The notes below the pieces were generated by a model, which saw nothing but the letters and a program-made list of their open reading frames with translations, searched no databases and had not been told where the DNA came from. This document shows positions 34,125 through 43,743 of a stretch of DNA of 64,000 nucleotides, one piece after another. The stretch's first letter is position 1, and every line of letters starts with the position of its first letter. A program made the translations under genes and the position numbers. Source of the stretch: Chloroflexota bacterium (GTDB lineage Bacteria; Chloroflexota; Anaerolineae; Aggregatilineales; Phototrophicaceae); assembly GCA_011523545.1 (NCBI GenBank), contig WTGN01000014.1:1-64000 (forward strand), read 5' to 3'.

Positions 34125-35582
34125 CTAGGGACACCAGTCGTAGCCGACTTGTTCGCAAAGGGCGGCGGCGCCGCTCTCCCAGGCTTCCTGCAGCAGCGCT
34201 TTGGTCTCTTCTTCATTGGTCGCGCCCAGGAAGAAGCCCTGCATGATCTGCGTCCAGTTGTCGCCGTGCTCAACGGTCAGCCGCCCGCTCGGATCGAGGA
34301 ACAGGCGGTCCTGCAAGGCAGCCACAGTCTGGAAATTGGCGAGCACGGGCCCAATTTCGGTGCCAGCCACCATCGGGATGAAGCCGCCGAATTCGTTCGC
34401 CAGGGGACCAAAGTTCTGTGGGGCAGACATCCACATCAGGTAATCGACGGCGAGTTCTAAGTTCTCGCTTTCCGCCGTCGCGGCCGGTATGCCATATTGC
34501 CCGGCCGAGCTGGGTCCGCCAACCCGGTAGATGGTCCCGGGCGCCCCTTCAAAGTCTTCTTCCGTGAAAGGCGGCAGATAGGTCAAGCCCCATTCAAAGG
34601 AAGCCGAATCGGTGATTTCCTTGTTATCCCAAGACCCGCCCCAATAAACGGCCAACTGCTCGCCGAGCCACATGCGCATGACGTCGCCCAAGCTGGTGAT
34701 GCCAATGTAGTCAATCGGCAGAATCTCGACGAACTCTTTAGATATGCGCAAGTATTCGTCCATACGCGGGTCCTGGGCGTTTATCACGCCGTCATGAACC
34801 GCCTTGGCGACCTCTTCGGCGTTCAACGCGCGCCAGTCCAAGTCCGGCTGCATCTCGGAGTATTTGTCCATATAGATTTCAGTATGCAGGTCCGCCCAGA
34901 CAACGCTGAGCCACAAGCTATCAGCCCAATACCAGGTGCTCCAGCCGGTGCCAGGCATGAACGAACCGAAGGCTTCCACGCCGAGCGTATCCTGGACGGT
35001 GTGCATATCGGCGATGAACTCGCCCCAATTGGCCCAATCCGGTTCCACGCCAGCTTCTTCGAACATGGCGACGTTGTAGAACATGGCGGTCTCCACCCAG
35101 TCCAGCGCCGTCTGATACCAATGCCCATCGGGCGCGCGGGTCGTATTCATTGCGTTTGGCGCGAATGAATCAGCCCAACGTTCGTGGCCCGGGATGCCCT
35201 CGGCGATGTAGGGGTTTGGCATCTCAAAGTAGTCGTCCAGCGCTGTCCACCAAGTATCCATCTTGAGACTGCGATTGAACCACTGATCCCAAACGATATC
35301 TGGCGCTTCAGCAGCAGCCATGCGCGCGGACAGCCAGGTGACGTAATCGGTGCCACCTGGAATATCGGGCAGGAGCTCGATGGTCGCGTTGGGATGCATG
35401 TCCATGTATTCCTGCGCGACTTGTTCAGCGATTGCGGAATGCGCCGGATGCTGCTCGGGCCGGTAGTACACTTGAAGGTGGACTACGATTTCACCAGAGA
35501 TATCGCTGTCCTGCGCCAGCACCGTTCCAAACGCCGCGAAGAGAAGCGCGACGATGAGAAGTAGTGACAGTTTCTTAGACAT
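34125..35582 (-). CDS. sugar ABC transporter substrate-binding protein
   Basis: A 485-residue family-1 binding protein. The signal peptide runs KKLSLLLIVALLFAAFGTVLAQ. The mature part has AEQVAQEYMDMHPNATIELL, a ligand-pocket region rich in tryptophan (DQWFNRSLKMDTWW, STWYWADSLW) suited to stacking on sugars, and VYWGGSWDNKE. Two cysteines close the C-terminus. ATG 35582 is preferred to a start five codons earlier because it sits directly before the basic signal-peptide region. First gene of the operon that continues to 32267. Confidence 0.9.
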   Translation of the reverse strand: MSKKLSLLLIVALLFAAFGTVLAQDSDISGEIVVHLQVYYRPEQHPAHSAIAEQVAQEYMDMHPNATIELLPDIPGGTDYVTWLSARMAAAEAPDIVWDQWFNRSLKMDTWWTALDDYFEMPNPYIAEGIPGHERWADSFAPNAMNTTRAPDGHWYQTALDWVETAMFYNVAMFEEAGVEPDWANWGEFIADMHTVQDTLGVEAFGSFMPGTGWSTWYWADSLWLSVVWADLHTEIYMDKYSEMQPDLDWRALNAEEVAKAVHDGVINAQDPRMDEYLRISKEFVEILPIDYIGITSLGDVMRMWLGEQLAVYWGGSWDNKEITDSASFEWGLTYLPPFTEEDFEGAPGTIYRVGGPSSAGQYGIPAATAESENLELAVDYLMWMSAPQNFGPLANEFGGFIPMVAGTEIGPVLANFQTVAALQDRLFLDPSGRLTVEHGDNWTQIMQGFFLGATNEEETKALLQEAWESGAAALCEQVGYDWCP

Positions 35583-35597
35583 CATATTGCCTTTCAT

Positions 35598-35901
35598 AAT
35601 CGTGTACAGTAGCTACGGACGAAAGATAACGCATTTCAGGTATAGGCGCACCTCCTCGATAGGTTTTCAACGCATTAGTCGCGAACAGAAGTAGTTCCAA
35701 GTTAGTCATGCGAAAATGGTTCGGAATATTATGGCAAGATTGGGCGAGCCACCGCTGCGCGTAGACACCCACTAGGAGGTCGCTCGTCCGTACGCACTTT
35801 GGATAGTTTTCGGAATTCGCATGTGATTGCAAGTTATTCTCAATAGTTCATTGGAACATCTGAATATTTGTCCCGATTGTTTGGCGGGCTCGACAGGATA
35901 T
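35598..35901. repeat. intergenic region with a degenerate hairpin repeat
   Basis: The 304-base gap contains one element of the palindrome family at 35742-35792: GGGCGAGCC at the left, CTGCGCGTAGACAC in the loop and a degenerate GGTCGCTCGTCCGTAC at the right. The loop sequence also occurs inside the hairpin at 56730-56783. The rest is AT-rich leader of the binding-protein gene; no gene is seen. Confidence 0.55.
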
Positions 35902-36720
35902 TCAGTCTTGCGGCGCCATACCCTCCAAAGACTTGCTGGCGAAGCGCTCGCGATTGGTCAACTGAATCGTCATGCCGCCGTCACTGAAGATGTTGGCGCC
36001 GGTCACATACGATGACTGCTCGCTGGCCAGGAAGAGAACGACATTGCCCACCTCGCGCGGGGATTGCACGCGACCGAGAGGGATATTGTCCATCCAGTGC
36101 TGCCGCGCCATTTCAGCGTCTTCGGCGGCATCCTGTATATCGTTCCAGATTTGGGTGTCGGTCAGTCCCGGGCTGACGGCGTTGATGCGGATGCCGTAGG
36201 GGGCAAACTCAATCGCCATGGAGCGCGTCATCATATCGACGCCGCCCTTTGAAGCGGCGTAAGGCGCGGCGGCGGGCAGGGTGGCGACGGTGTGCACGCT
36301 GGCGATATTGATGATGGCGCCGCTGCGGCGGGCGACCATCGCCTCAAGCGCGTAGCGGCTGCACAGAAACGTGCCCTTCAGGTCGACATTGACGACGCGG
36401 TCCCAGTCGGCTTCGTCCATTTCGAGTGTTGGCTTGACGAAGTTGACGCCGGCGTTATTGACCAGCGTGTCGATCTGGCCGTAGGCGGCCAGCGTTTCGT
36501 CGATGAGGCGTTTGCAGTCAGCGGCTCGGGAGACGTCTGTCTCGACGAACAGTCCCTTACTATAGCGCGTTTGCAGATCAGCGGTGACGCGCTCGCCCTG
36601 CGTCACATTAATGTCGGCGATGACCACTTCGGCGCCGGCTTCGGCAAAGCACTCGGCGATGCCGGTTCCGATGCCGCTGGCCGCGCCGGTGACGATAGCG
36701 ACATGCCCGTTCCAATCCAT
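35902..36720 (-). CDS. short-chain dehydrogenase/reductase (SDR)
   Basis: A 272-residue classical SDR. The NAD(P)-binding TGAASGIGTGIAECF, the following acidic VVIADINV that favours NAD, NNAGVNF, the catalytic serine in INIASVHTV and Y-x3-K in YAASKGG are all present. The C-terminal motif YVTGANIFSDGGMTI is normal. In context (fuconolactonase-like amidohydrolase and GntR regulator immediately upstream) it may oxidise a sugar or a ketodeoxy sugar acid. It ends with about 20 residues beyond the fold. It is the last gene of a three-gene group. Confidence 0.9.
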   Translation of the reverse strand: MDWNGHVAIVTGAASGIGTGIAECFAEAGAEVVIADINVTQGERVTADLQTRYSKGLFVETDVSRAADCKRLIDETLAAYGQIDTLVNNAGVNFVKPTLEMDEADWDRVVNVDLKGTFLCSRYALEAMVARRSGAIINIASVHTVATLPAAAPYAASKGGVDMMTRSMAIEFAPYGIRINAVSPGLTDTQIWNDIQDAAEDAEMARQHWMDNIPLGRVQSPREVGNVVLFLASEQSSYVTGANIFSDGGMTIQLTNRERFASKSLEGMAPQD

Positions 36721-36734
36721 GGCGAGTCCCTCCG

Positions 36735-37466
36735 TTAAGATTCGTCTGTTGCGGACGAGCTTAAGGCATTTTCCGTGCGTCTGGTTTCGCGTGGACCGAG
36801 ATAGGCGTAGTTGGCAAGAATGCGTTCGCGCGAGCTCCAGATATGTTCAGTCATCGCCGCCTTTGCCTCAGTTATGTCTCCCTGTTTCAGCACCGCAAGC
36901 AGATCTCTATGGGTGGCGACATGCTTTATCAGTTCGTCAGGCGAGACGCGGTCATTGGCTTCCGCCAGAAAGCGGCTGATGCGCGAGCGCAGGCCGGCGA
37001 CCACTTCGATCAGAATCGAATGCTTAGACAGCTCCCACAGCGCCGAGTGGAACTTGACATCCAATTCAAATATTGTCTGCCTGTCGTCTTCACTCGCCGC
37101 TTCAAACATCTGATCCACGATGCTGGTCAATTCGCTTTCGATGGCATCCGACCAATTGGGAACGGCGTATTCAAGGACCATGACCTCCAAGGCGATTCTA
37201 ATGGAAGTGATCTCGTCCAGTTCTTTGGCGGAAAAGCTGTGTACGAATGCGCCTCGGCGCGGTTCCTTGATGACCAGGCCCTCATCGATCAGCTTCTGAA
37301 TCGCGATACGCACCGGCATGCGGCTGACGCGGAACTGCTCGGCGATGTCTTGTTCCACCAAGTGCGTGCCCGGCTGAAAGTGGCCGGCTCTGATCGCGCT
37401 GCGCAAGCGAATAGCAACTACATCGCTCAGGTTCTGAGATTGTTGGATCGGCTCCAGCCTTTGCAT
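36735..37466 (-). CDS. GntR/FadR-family transcriptional regulator (FCD domain)
   Basis: A 243-residue regulator. The N-terminal winged helix has IRAGHFQPGTHLVEQDIAEQ and RVSRMPVRIAIQKL; the C-terminal helical FCD domain has a probable metal or ligand site from DVKFHSAL, HVATHRDLL and MTEHIW. Such proteins are usually repressors released by a sugar acid or other metabolite. It lies between the amidohydrolase and the SDR and probably controls this cluster or the neighbouring importer. TTAGGA precedes the ATG. Confidence 0.92.
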   Translation of the reverse strand: MQRLEPIQQSQNLSDVVAIRLRSAIRAGHFQPGTHLVEQDIAEQFRVSRMPVRIAIQKLIDEGLVIKEPRRGAFVHSFSAKELDEITSIRIALEVMVLEYAVPNWSDAIESELTSIVDQMFEAASEDDRQTIFELDVKFHSALWELSKHSILIEVVAGLRSRISRFLAEANDRVSPDELIKHVATHRDLLAVLKQGDITEAKAAMTEHIWSSRERILANYAYLGPRETRRTENALSSSATDES

Positions 37467-37488
37467 AATCGAGTCCTAAGAAATACGC

Positions 37489-38352
37489 TTAGTTGTCTCC
37501 ATTCAGGCGATAAAAGGCGGCCGCGTTGTCATGAAACAGTTTCTTCAGGTCAGCCTGGGAACATCCCTCGACGGCCCAAACGAGCGCCTCCACCCAGCGC
37601 GGGTATTCCGTCGCCTGGTAGGCCACGGGCCAGTCGCCGCCGTACATGACGCGGTCGAAGCCGAAGCACTCGATAACGTGGTCGATATAGGGTTTAAGCT
37701 GCTCCCTGGTCCAATGTTTATGATCGGCCTCGGTAACCAAGCCGGAGATCTTGCACCAGACATTGGGAAACTCCGAGAGGGTCTTGATCTCGGCGCGCCA
37801 GGGGTCCAGCAGGCCATGCTTGATATCGGGTTTGCCTATATGGTCCAGAATGAACTGTACGTCGGGACAGTGCGCCACCATCTTGATGGTGTTGGCCATT
37901 TGATAATGCGCGATGCAAATGTCGAAGTTCAGTCCAAACTCGGGCAGCAGTTGCACAGCGCGCAGGAAATCGGGCTGCAAACAGAACTCGATATCCGGTT
38001 CGAACTGGATGATCCGGCGAATGCCCTTGATGCGTGGATTGCTTGCCAGAATCTCCAAAGCGGGACGAGCGGCGTCGCCCAGCTCAAGCGGCGCCCAGGG
38101 CACGATGCCAGCCAGCCGATTGTCCTGATCAGCCAGGCTGTCCACCCAATCCGCTTCTTGCTGGAACTGCGCGAAATCGACCTCCGCTTGCAAGAAGACC
38201 ATCTTCTCCACGGAGACCGGTCCACAGGCGCGATCATAGTCTTCCAAGAGATAGAGCTTGTTCAGCCGGGGAATGTCATCCAGCCAGGGGTAGCGCAGAA
38301 GCTGCGGGTCCCAAACGTGGAGATGCGCGTCGATTAGCGGAAAATCCAGCAT
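37489..38352 (-). CDS. amidohydrolase-2 family, L-fuconolactonase-like
   Basis: A 287-residue TIM-barrel hydrolase. The N-terminal metal motif is LIDAHLHVWDP (HxH), with IVPWAPLE, RRIIQFEPD, FILDHIGKPD and VMYGGDWPVA at the C-terminal side of the barrel. This pattern and length match the fuconolactonase-like group that opens sugar acid lactones. With the adjacent SDR and the FAH-family gene at 63468 it fits a non-phosphorylative L-fucose or related deoxy-sugar route, but the pathway genes are scattered and the substrate is inferred. Confidence 0.85.
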   Translation of the reverse strand: MLDFPLIDAHLHVWDPQLLRYPWLDDIPRLNKLYLLEDYDRACGPVSVEKMVFLQAEVDFAQFQQEADWVDSLADQDNRLAGIVPWAPLELGDAARPALEILASNPRIKGIRRIIQFEPDIEFCLQPDFLRAVQLLPEFGLNFDICIAHYQMANTIKMVAHCPDVQFILDHIGKPDIKHGLLDPWRAEIKTLSEFPNVWCKISGLVTEADHKHWTREQLKPYIDHVIECFGFDRVMYGGDWPVAYQATEYPRWVEALVWAVEGCSQADLKKLFHDNAAAFYRLNGDN

Positions 38353-38799
38353 CAGTTGGTCCCAAGGAACTTGCTTGTCAGCAATTGATGTCGGTTGATG
38401 TATGCCATATCCAATATCCTAACAAAGGTACTTTTCATCCAATGTACTGAAAATTGGATAATGTGTCAAGTTCTGATGATTTTCAGGTGATGGGAGCAGA
38501 CTGACTGCCCGGAGAATCGGGCGGCTCGGCGTGGATGAAAATAGCGCCAATTCCTTCCTTGTAGCAAAGGAGCGCCTGTCCGATATTGCTAGATTCGATC
38601 GCTCACGCACGAATCTTGAGGCGTATTTATGGCCATCAGCGACAGCGGAACAGGCATTACTATCGATGATCTTCGCGGTTTCGACTTTGAGCATGTCCTT
38701 TCGAGACTGGATGATCGTTCCGATGATTGAACTTGCCCCGCTTTTATAGGCAGCAAGTTTGTCGAATACAATTTCGGCGAGGAAAGTAGGCGGGAGTCG
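38353..38799. other. gene-free stretch before an IS remnant
   Basis: About 450 bases without a convincing gene. Short open frames occur on both strands, including a long minus-strand one that runs antisense through the transposase remnant, but none has a ribosome site, a recognisable domain or a consistent codon pattern. It includes the promoter region of the amidohydrolase gene (AT-rich at about 38400-38470). Confidence 0.4.
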
Positions 38800-39030
38800 A
38801 TGATGAGGTATCCAGACGAATTGAAACGGGAGGCGCTCAATTTGGCGGCGAAGCCCGGCGTGACTGTCGCTCAGGTGGAACGGACGCATCGGACCCTGAA
38901 AGAACAGACTGAGTATCGTTATTTCTACCAAACGCCGGCAGAGTTTCGCCAGCGCCTTGAAGCCTTCATGCAAGCCGACGAATGCTCGGCTCACCGGCCA
39001 GGCAGCGCGAGAAGACTTGTGGACGCGTAG
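38800..39030 (+). pseudogene. IS3-type transposase deletion scar
   Basis: The 76-codon frame joins two parts of an IS3-family transposase. Residues 1-28 (RYPDELKREALNLAAKPGVT) match the start of the OrfA HTH protein. From residue 28 the text switches to ERTHRTLKEQTEYRYF and TPAEFRQRLEAF, the very end of the OrfB integrase domain. The catalytic DDE core is missing, so an internal deletion of roughly 1 kb left this in-frame fusion. Terminal inverted repeats were not found. It sits at a junction between a minus-strand and a plus-strand operon. Confidence 0.6.
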
Positions 39031-39085
39031 GCCACAAATGAGGATAATTGAACCGTCCGCAGTTGCAGCCGGAATGTCTTAGCTC

Positions 39086-40036
39086 GTGTCAACATATGTC
39101 CTTCGCCGTCTAATCCAGACGCTGCCAGTTATATTCATAATGAGCATCATCGTCTTCGGCTTGACCTTCCTCATCCCGGGCGATCCTGTCGTCGCTATTC
39201 TGGGGCCTGACACCGCCCGCACAATGGAATCGCTAGAGGTTGCGCGCAGGGAATTAGGGCTCGACCAGCCGCTGCCGATCCAGTATTTCAACTGGCTGGG
39301 CAAAGCGCTGCAAGGCGACTTGGGCCGCTCGACCCGCAACAAACATCCGGTGTCGGAATCTTTAGCGCAACGTCTGCCGGTGTCAATTGAATTGGCGGTG
39401 GTCTCTATCATCATCGCCGCGATCATCGCCGTGCCCCTGGGTATTTTGGCGGCCATCCGCGTCAATTCCCGCTGGGATTTAACGGCCAGCTTGATCAGCG
39501 TGGTGGGACTGGCGATACCGAATTTCTGGCTCGGCATCTTGATGATTTGGCTCTTCGCCGTGCAGCTAAAGTGGCTCCCGGCATCAGGATATACGAGCGT
39601 CTTCGAGGACCCGATTGCGGGTTTGCGCCACATGATTATGCCGGCCTTGGCGCTGGGTGGCGGCGCTTCGGCTGGATTGATGCGTCATGTTCGCTCGAGC
39701 CTTCTAGAAGTGCTGCGCGATGACTACATCCGTACTGCGCGCGCCAAGGGTTTACAGGAGCGCCGTGTTCTCTTGCGCCATGCCCTCAAGAACTCGCTCA
39801 TTCCAGTCGTGACTGTTATGGGGCTGACGCTCGGCGGACTGATGGGCGGCTCGCTGATAGTGGAGAGCATTTTCCTCGTGCCCGGTGTCGGCAGCCTGCT
39901 GGTCACGGCGATATTCCACCGCGATTTTCCCGTCATCCAGGCGGGCGCGATGGTGCTTGCCTTGTTCGTCATTCTGATCAATCTCGGAGTGGACCTGCTC
40001 TATGCCTTCCTCGACCCGCGAATCCGCTACGAATAA
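39086..40036 (+). CDS. DppB/OppB-type ABC transporter permease
   Basis: A 316-residue family-5 importer permease. VLRRLIQTLPVIFIMSIIVF, IPGDPVVAILGPD, RRELGLDQPLPIQY, the loop DYIRTARAKGLQERRVLLRH with ALKNSLIPVVTVMG, and FLDPRIRYE are standard. It lacks the insertion of the DppB-type protein at 3480-4514. The start is GTG with weak upstream pairing (GGAATG). It overlaps the next gene by 35 bases. First gene of an operon of two permeases, a binding protein, an amidohydrolase and a Rieske protein. Confidence 0.92.
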   Translation: MSTYVLRRLIQTLPVIFIMSIIVFGLTFLIPGDPVVAILGPDTARTMESLEVARRELGLDQPLPIQYFNWLGKALQGDLGRSTRNKHPVSESLAQRLPVSIELAVVSIIIAAIIAVPLGILAAIRVNSRWDLTASLISVVGLAIPNFWLGILMIWLFAVQLKWLPASGYTSVFEDPIAGLRHMIMPALALGGGASAGLMRHVRSSLLEVLRDDYIRTARAKGLQERRVLLRHALKNSLIPVVTVMGLTLGGLMGGSLIVESIFLVPGVGSLLVTAIFHRDFPVIQAGAMVLALFVILINLGVDLLYAFLDPRIRYE

Positions 40037-40916
40037 GACAGATGTCGCGGCCAGTGCCGTAGCCCCCGTTTCACAGGCGCGGACGGGACTATGGCATCGC
40101 GCGCGTCGCAATCACCAGATGCTGATCGGGATGGCCTGCGTCGGAACCTTTGCGCTGCTGGCGCTGCTGGCGCCGGTTATCGCCAAAGATCCCACGGCTT
40201 TAGACCTCATGAACGATCTGCTGCCGCCCTCGACATCAGCGCCCTTTGGCACTGATGAGTTGGGTCGAGATCAGTTCTCGCGCATCGTTTATGGCGGGCG
40301 CGTGTCGCTGCAGGTGGCGATGCTGGCGGTGGGCATCGGTCTGGTCTTTGGCGTGCCGGTGGGACTGATCGCCGGCTTTTATGGCGAGCGGATTGATAAC
40401 TTAACCATGCGGATCATGGACGGCTTGCAAGCATTCCCTGCAGTTTTGCTCGCGATTGTCATCGCTTCGGTATTGGGATCAGGCTTGACCAATGCCATGA
40501 TCGCCATCGGCATCGTGAGCATTCCGGGTTTCGCCCGTCTCATGCGCGGGCAGACGCTGCAGATCAAAGAGACAGATTATGTGCTTTCAGCGCGAGCGGT
40601 TGGCGCAAGCAACAGGCATATTATTCTACGACATATCTTGCCGAATGGCGTCGCGCCGATCATCGTGGCAGCGGCCGTCAGCAGCGCCGGCGCCATTCTC
40701 ACCGAGGCGTCGCTGAGCTTTGTCGGCTTGGGGGCGCGCCCGCCGACGCCCAGCTGGGGCGGCATGTTGCAAACTGGCTATCCTTACCTCGGCACAGCGA
40801 TCTGGCTCAGCCTGTTCCCCGGGCTCGCCATCGCTGTAACGACGCTCGGCTTGAACTTCCTGGGCGACGGCTTGCGCGATGTGCTTGACCCCAAATTGCG
40901 GCGTGGCTACAATTAA
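40002..40916 (+). CDS. DppC/OppC-type ABC transporter permease
   Basis: A 304-residue partner permease. Motifs are FGTDELGRDQFSRIVYGGR, the EAA-type loop ETDYVLSARAVGAS with HILPNGVAPIIV, LSFVGLGARPPTPSWGGM and GDGLRDVLDPKLR. The first 35 residues are hydrophilic and overlap the coding end of the DppB-type gene in another frame. A later methionine could serve as start, but the overlap with a coupled start is common for these pairs. Confidence 0.92.
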   Translation: MPSSTRESATNKTDVAASAVAPVSQARTGLWHRARRNHQMLIGMACVGTFALLALLAPVIAKDPTALDLMNDLLPPSTSAPFGTDELGRDQFSRIVYGGRVSLQVAMLAVGIGLVFGVPVGLIAGFYGERIDNLTMRIMDGLQAFPAVLLAIVIASVLGSGLTNAMIAIGIVSIPGFARLMRGQTLQIKETDYVLSARAVGASNRHIILRHILPNGVAPIIVAAAVSSAGAILTEASLSFVGLGARPPTPSWGGMLQTGYPYLGTAIWLSLFPGLAIAVTTLGLNFLGDGLRDVLDPKLRRGYN

Positions 40917-40948
40917 TAGCTGATATGTTAGCAGGTTTTGGAGGAACA

Positions 40949-42508
40949 ATGTCTTTTCGTAAAGCACTATTCATGACTGTTCTATTTGCTCTTGTATTGT
41001 CAAGCGCCGCGGTGGCAATCGCCCAATCGGACATGCCACAGCGCCGCGGAACCGTCAGCGGCGTCTGCGTGGCCGCGATCACCAGCCTTGACCCGCAGAG
41101 CACGCAGTTGGGTGTCTGTGACGCGGTCGTCTATGATGCGCTCTACAACCAGCTTATCCGCGTCAACACCGCCGGCGAGATCCTGCCCGAAATCGCCGAA
41201 TCTTGGGATGTAAGCGATGACGGGTTGACTTACACATTCCATCTTCGCAGCGGCGTCAGCTTCCATGATGGCACAGCGCTTGACGCAGAGGCGGTGAAAT
41301 TCACCATCGATCGCATGCGTGATCCCGAATCAGAATCATATATTGCCGGCCGTTTGACAGCCATCGAAGCGGTCAATGTCTTAGACGAGGCGACGGTGGA
41401 AGTTGTTCTGAATAGCTTTAACGCGCCCTTCCTGTCCACGCTCGCCGGCGCATCGGCTATCGTATCGCCGACAGCTGTGGCCGAATATGGAGACGACTAT
41501 CGCTTCAACGCGGTCGGCTCCGGTCCCTTCAAGCTGGTATCCTGGACGCCGGGCGAAGAGGCCGTGCTGGAACGCAACGAGAACTACTGGGAAATCGGCG
41601 CTGACGGCGAGCCCCTGCCCTACCTGGATGGCGTCGTGCTCACGGGTATCGAAGACAATACCGTGCGCCTGCTCAATTTGCAGAGTGGCGAATTCGATCT
41701 TAACGAGCGGATTCTGCCGCGCGATGTGCCGACTATCGAAAGCGATCCCGACTTGTCGGTGATCGAAACGGTCAACGCCACCGCGTATACGGTGACTTTC
41801 AATGTTAGTCAGCCGCCCTTTGATGATGTAAGGCTGCGGCTGGCAGTTCAGGCGGCGCTGCAGCCGGATGCCTTGATCGAGAACCTCAGCAGAGGCATCG
41901 GCTATTATGCCAACTTCCCCTTCCCGCTGGATGCCTGGTACTGGGTCGATGAGCCGCGGCAGGTTTACGATCCGGATCTTGCGCGGCAGCTGCTGGCGGA
42001 AGCCGGTTATCCTGATGGCCTGGATGTCATTTATACCCACATCAATCGCACGGTTGACGCGCAAATGGCGCAGATTGTGCAAGCAATGCTGGCGCAGGTC
42101 GGCATTCGCATTGAAATCCAGGCGCTGGAACGCACCAGTTGGCTGGATATCTGGTTGGTTGGCGCCGGCGAAAACACGGAAGGCCAGATGGCAGGCTTCC
42201 AGAACGGTGTCTCGCCAGGCGACCCTGACGGCAAAGCGATGTTCTTCCAGCCGGGCGGTATTGTCAACTTCGCTGACTACAATAATGAAGTCGCCTGGGG
42301 CCGCATCGAGGATTCACGCACGACGCTGGATCAAGCCGAGCGCGCGCAAGCTTGGGCGGATCTGGTCGCAATTCAGCTTGAAGAGGCGCCCTACGTCTGG
42401 GTGGGCAACATTCCGGTCATTGGCGCAACGCGTACACGCGTGCAGGATGTCACTTTGACGCCGAGTTCAGGCTGGCTCTTGACGCGGACTTGGGTGAACG
42501 ACGCTTAA
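40949..42508 (+). CDS. ABC transporter substrate-binding protein, family 5
   Basis: A 519-residue exported binding protein. ATG 40949 has a strong GGAGG six bases upstream and directly precedes the signal peptide (FRKALFMTVLFALVLSSAAV). Family motifs are AITSLDPQST, LPEIAESWDVSDDGLTYTFH, GVSFHDGTALDAEAVKFTID, AVGSGPFKLVSW and DARQLLAEAGYP-like (DLARQLLAEAGYPDGL). It follows its two permeases in the same operon and therefore is their dedicated receptor. A hairpin after the stop may reduce read-through to the amidohydrolase gene. Confidence 0.93.
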   Translation: MSFRKALFMTVLFALVLSSAAVAIAQSDMPQRRGTVSGVCVAAITSLDPQSTQLGVCDAVVYDALYNQLIRVNTAGEILPEIAESWDVSDDGLTYTFHLRSGVSFHDGTALDAEAVKFTIDRMRDPESESYIAGRLTAIEAVNVLDEATVEVVLNSFNAPFLSTLAGASAIVSPTAVAEYGDDYRFNAVGSGPFKLVSWTPGEEAVLERNENYWEIGADGEPLPYLDGVVLTGIEDNTVRLLNLQSGEFDLNERILPRDVPTIESDPDLSVIETVNATAYTVTFNVSQPPFDDVRLRLAVQAALQPDALIENLSRGIGYYANFPFPLDAWYWVDEPRQVYDPDLARQLLAEAGYPDGLDVIYTHINRTVDAQMAQIVQAMLAQVGIRIEIQALERTSWLDIWLVGAGENTEGQMAGFQNGVSPGDPDGKAMFFQPGGIVNFADYNNEVAWGRIEDSRTTLDQAERAQAWADLVAIQLEEAPYVWVGNIPVIGATRTRVQDVTLTPSSGWLLTRTWVNDA

Positions 42509-42529
42509 GCGCATCCGTCGCCCGGTTTC

Positions 42530-42561
42530 GATCCCCCACTTCTTTAGCGAAGAGGGGGATC
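42530..42561 (+). terminator. strong hairpin after the binding-protein gene
   Basis: GATCCCCC-A-CTTC, loop TTTAGC, GAAG-A-GGGGGATC: an 8-bp and a 4-bp stem separated by one mismatch. There is no following T-run, so it may act as an mRNA stabiliser for the upstream transcript or an attenuator rather than a classical terminator. Confidence 0.55.
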
Positions 42562-42635
42562 TGTCATGCTGTAGGTTAGGTCCTGCCCAGCGCGCTATCG
42601 GGTCTGGACGAATGGTATAAATGGAGACTTTTGAT

Positions 42636-43739
42636 ATGGAATTAATTGAAGCGCCAGCCAGGCGCAAGCGCGAGCGCGAGAAGCTGTTCATAGTCGACAC
42701 CGATGTGCACCACGGCTTCAAGAGCTGGGCTGACCTGGATCCCTATCTCCCGCAAGTCTATGCCGAGCGATTGCGCGACCATGGCGGCAGCGGTCCGTCC
42801 AGCCAGTATTGGCACAACGGCGGTATGCGCGGCACACGCGCCGACTTCCTGGATATGAGCGACATCTTGGAAAGCACACGCCGCCAGCTGCTCGATGATT
42901 GCGAGATCGATATTGCTATCTTAACCGGATCTTCCGCCTACGGCGCCTGTGGCATTCCGGATGCCGATTTCGGCTCGGCCATCTGCCGCGCCTTCAACGA
43001 TTACACGCTTGAGCATTGGGTCGCCAGTGATGAACGATTCCGTGTGGCCATGGCGGTCAATACACAGGATCCGCATGGCATGGCGAAGGAAATTGACCGC
43101 ATCGGCAGTCACCCGGCGGTCGTCGCCATCATTATGCCCGGCGGCGCAACAAAGCCATACGGCAACCGCGTCTACGACCCGATCTACGAAGCTTGCGAGC
43201 GCAACCGCCTGGCGGTCATGATCCACTTCAATGGCGAGGGAGTCGGCATAAACGGACCGCCGACCGCAGCCGGTTGGCCCAGCCACTATGTCGAAGGGCG
43301 GATGATGCGCGCCCCGATCTACATGGCGCATATGGCCAGCTTCATCTTTGAAGGCGCGTTTGAGAAGTTTCCCGGCTTGCGTGTCATCAATGTCGAGGCG
43401 GGTTTTGCCTGGATGCCCTGGTATCTCTGGCGCATGGATTCCGACTGGAAGGCGCTGCGCTACCAGGTGCCTTGGGTCAAGAAGCCGCCAAGCGAATATG
43501 TCAAGGAGCACGTGCGCGTCAATACGCAGCCGATCGACGAACCGGAAAATGAGCGAGACCTTGAGCAGGTTATCGAGTGGATGCACGGTGACAGGATTCT
43601 GCTTTTCGGCAGCGATTATCCTCATTTCGATTTTGATGATCCGCGCAAGACCTTGACCCGCTTGCCAGACAAGCTGCGCCGGCGCATTTTCGGTGAAAGC
43701 GCCCTGGAGACATTTCCCAAATTGCGACCGCCGGAGTGA
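42636..43739 (+). CDS. amidohydrolase-2 family metal-dependent hydrolase
   Basis: A 367-residue TIM-barrel amidohydrolase. FIVDTDVHHGF gives the metal site, with IMPGGATKPYGN, MIHFNGEG, INVEAGFAWMPWYLWRMD and LLFGSDYPHFDFDDP downstream, the pattern of the ACMSD/2-amino-3-carboxymuconate and aromatic-decarboxylase-like amidohydrolases. I chose ATG 42636 (GGAG nine bases upstream); ATG 42621 is the alternative. The Rieske gene follows four bases after the stop, so the two probably act together on an aromatic or cyclic substrate; this is inference. Confidence 0.87.
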   Translation: MELIEAPARRKREREKLFIVDTDVHHGFKSWADLDPYLPQVYAERLRDHGGSGPSSQYWHNGGMRGTRADFLDMSDILESTRRQLLDDCEIDIAILTGSSAYGACGIPDADFGSAICRAFNDYTLEHWVASDERFRVAMAVNTQDPHGMAKEIDRIGSHPAVVAIIMPGGATKPYGNRVYDPIYEACERNRLAVMIHFNGEGVGINGPPTAAGWPSHYVEGRMMRAPIYMAHMASFIFEGAFEKFPGLRVINVEAGFAWMPWYLWRMDSDWKALRYQVPWVKKPPSEYVKEHVRVNTQPIDEPENERDLEQVIEWMHGDRILLFGSDYPHFDFDDPRKTLTRLPDKLRRRIFGESALETFPKLRPPE

Positions 43740-43743
43740 GCGT

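Noticed and set aside
38419..38994. Minus-strand open frame of 191 codons
   Set aside because: Runs antisense through the transposase scar; no signature, no ribosome site, irregular codon use.
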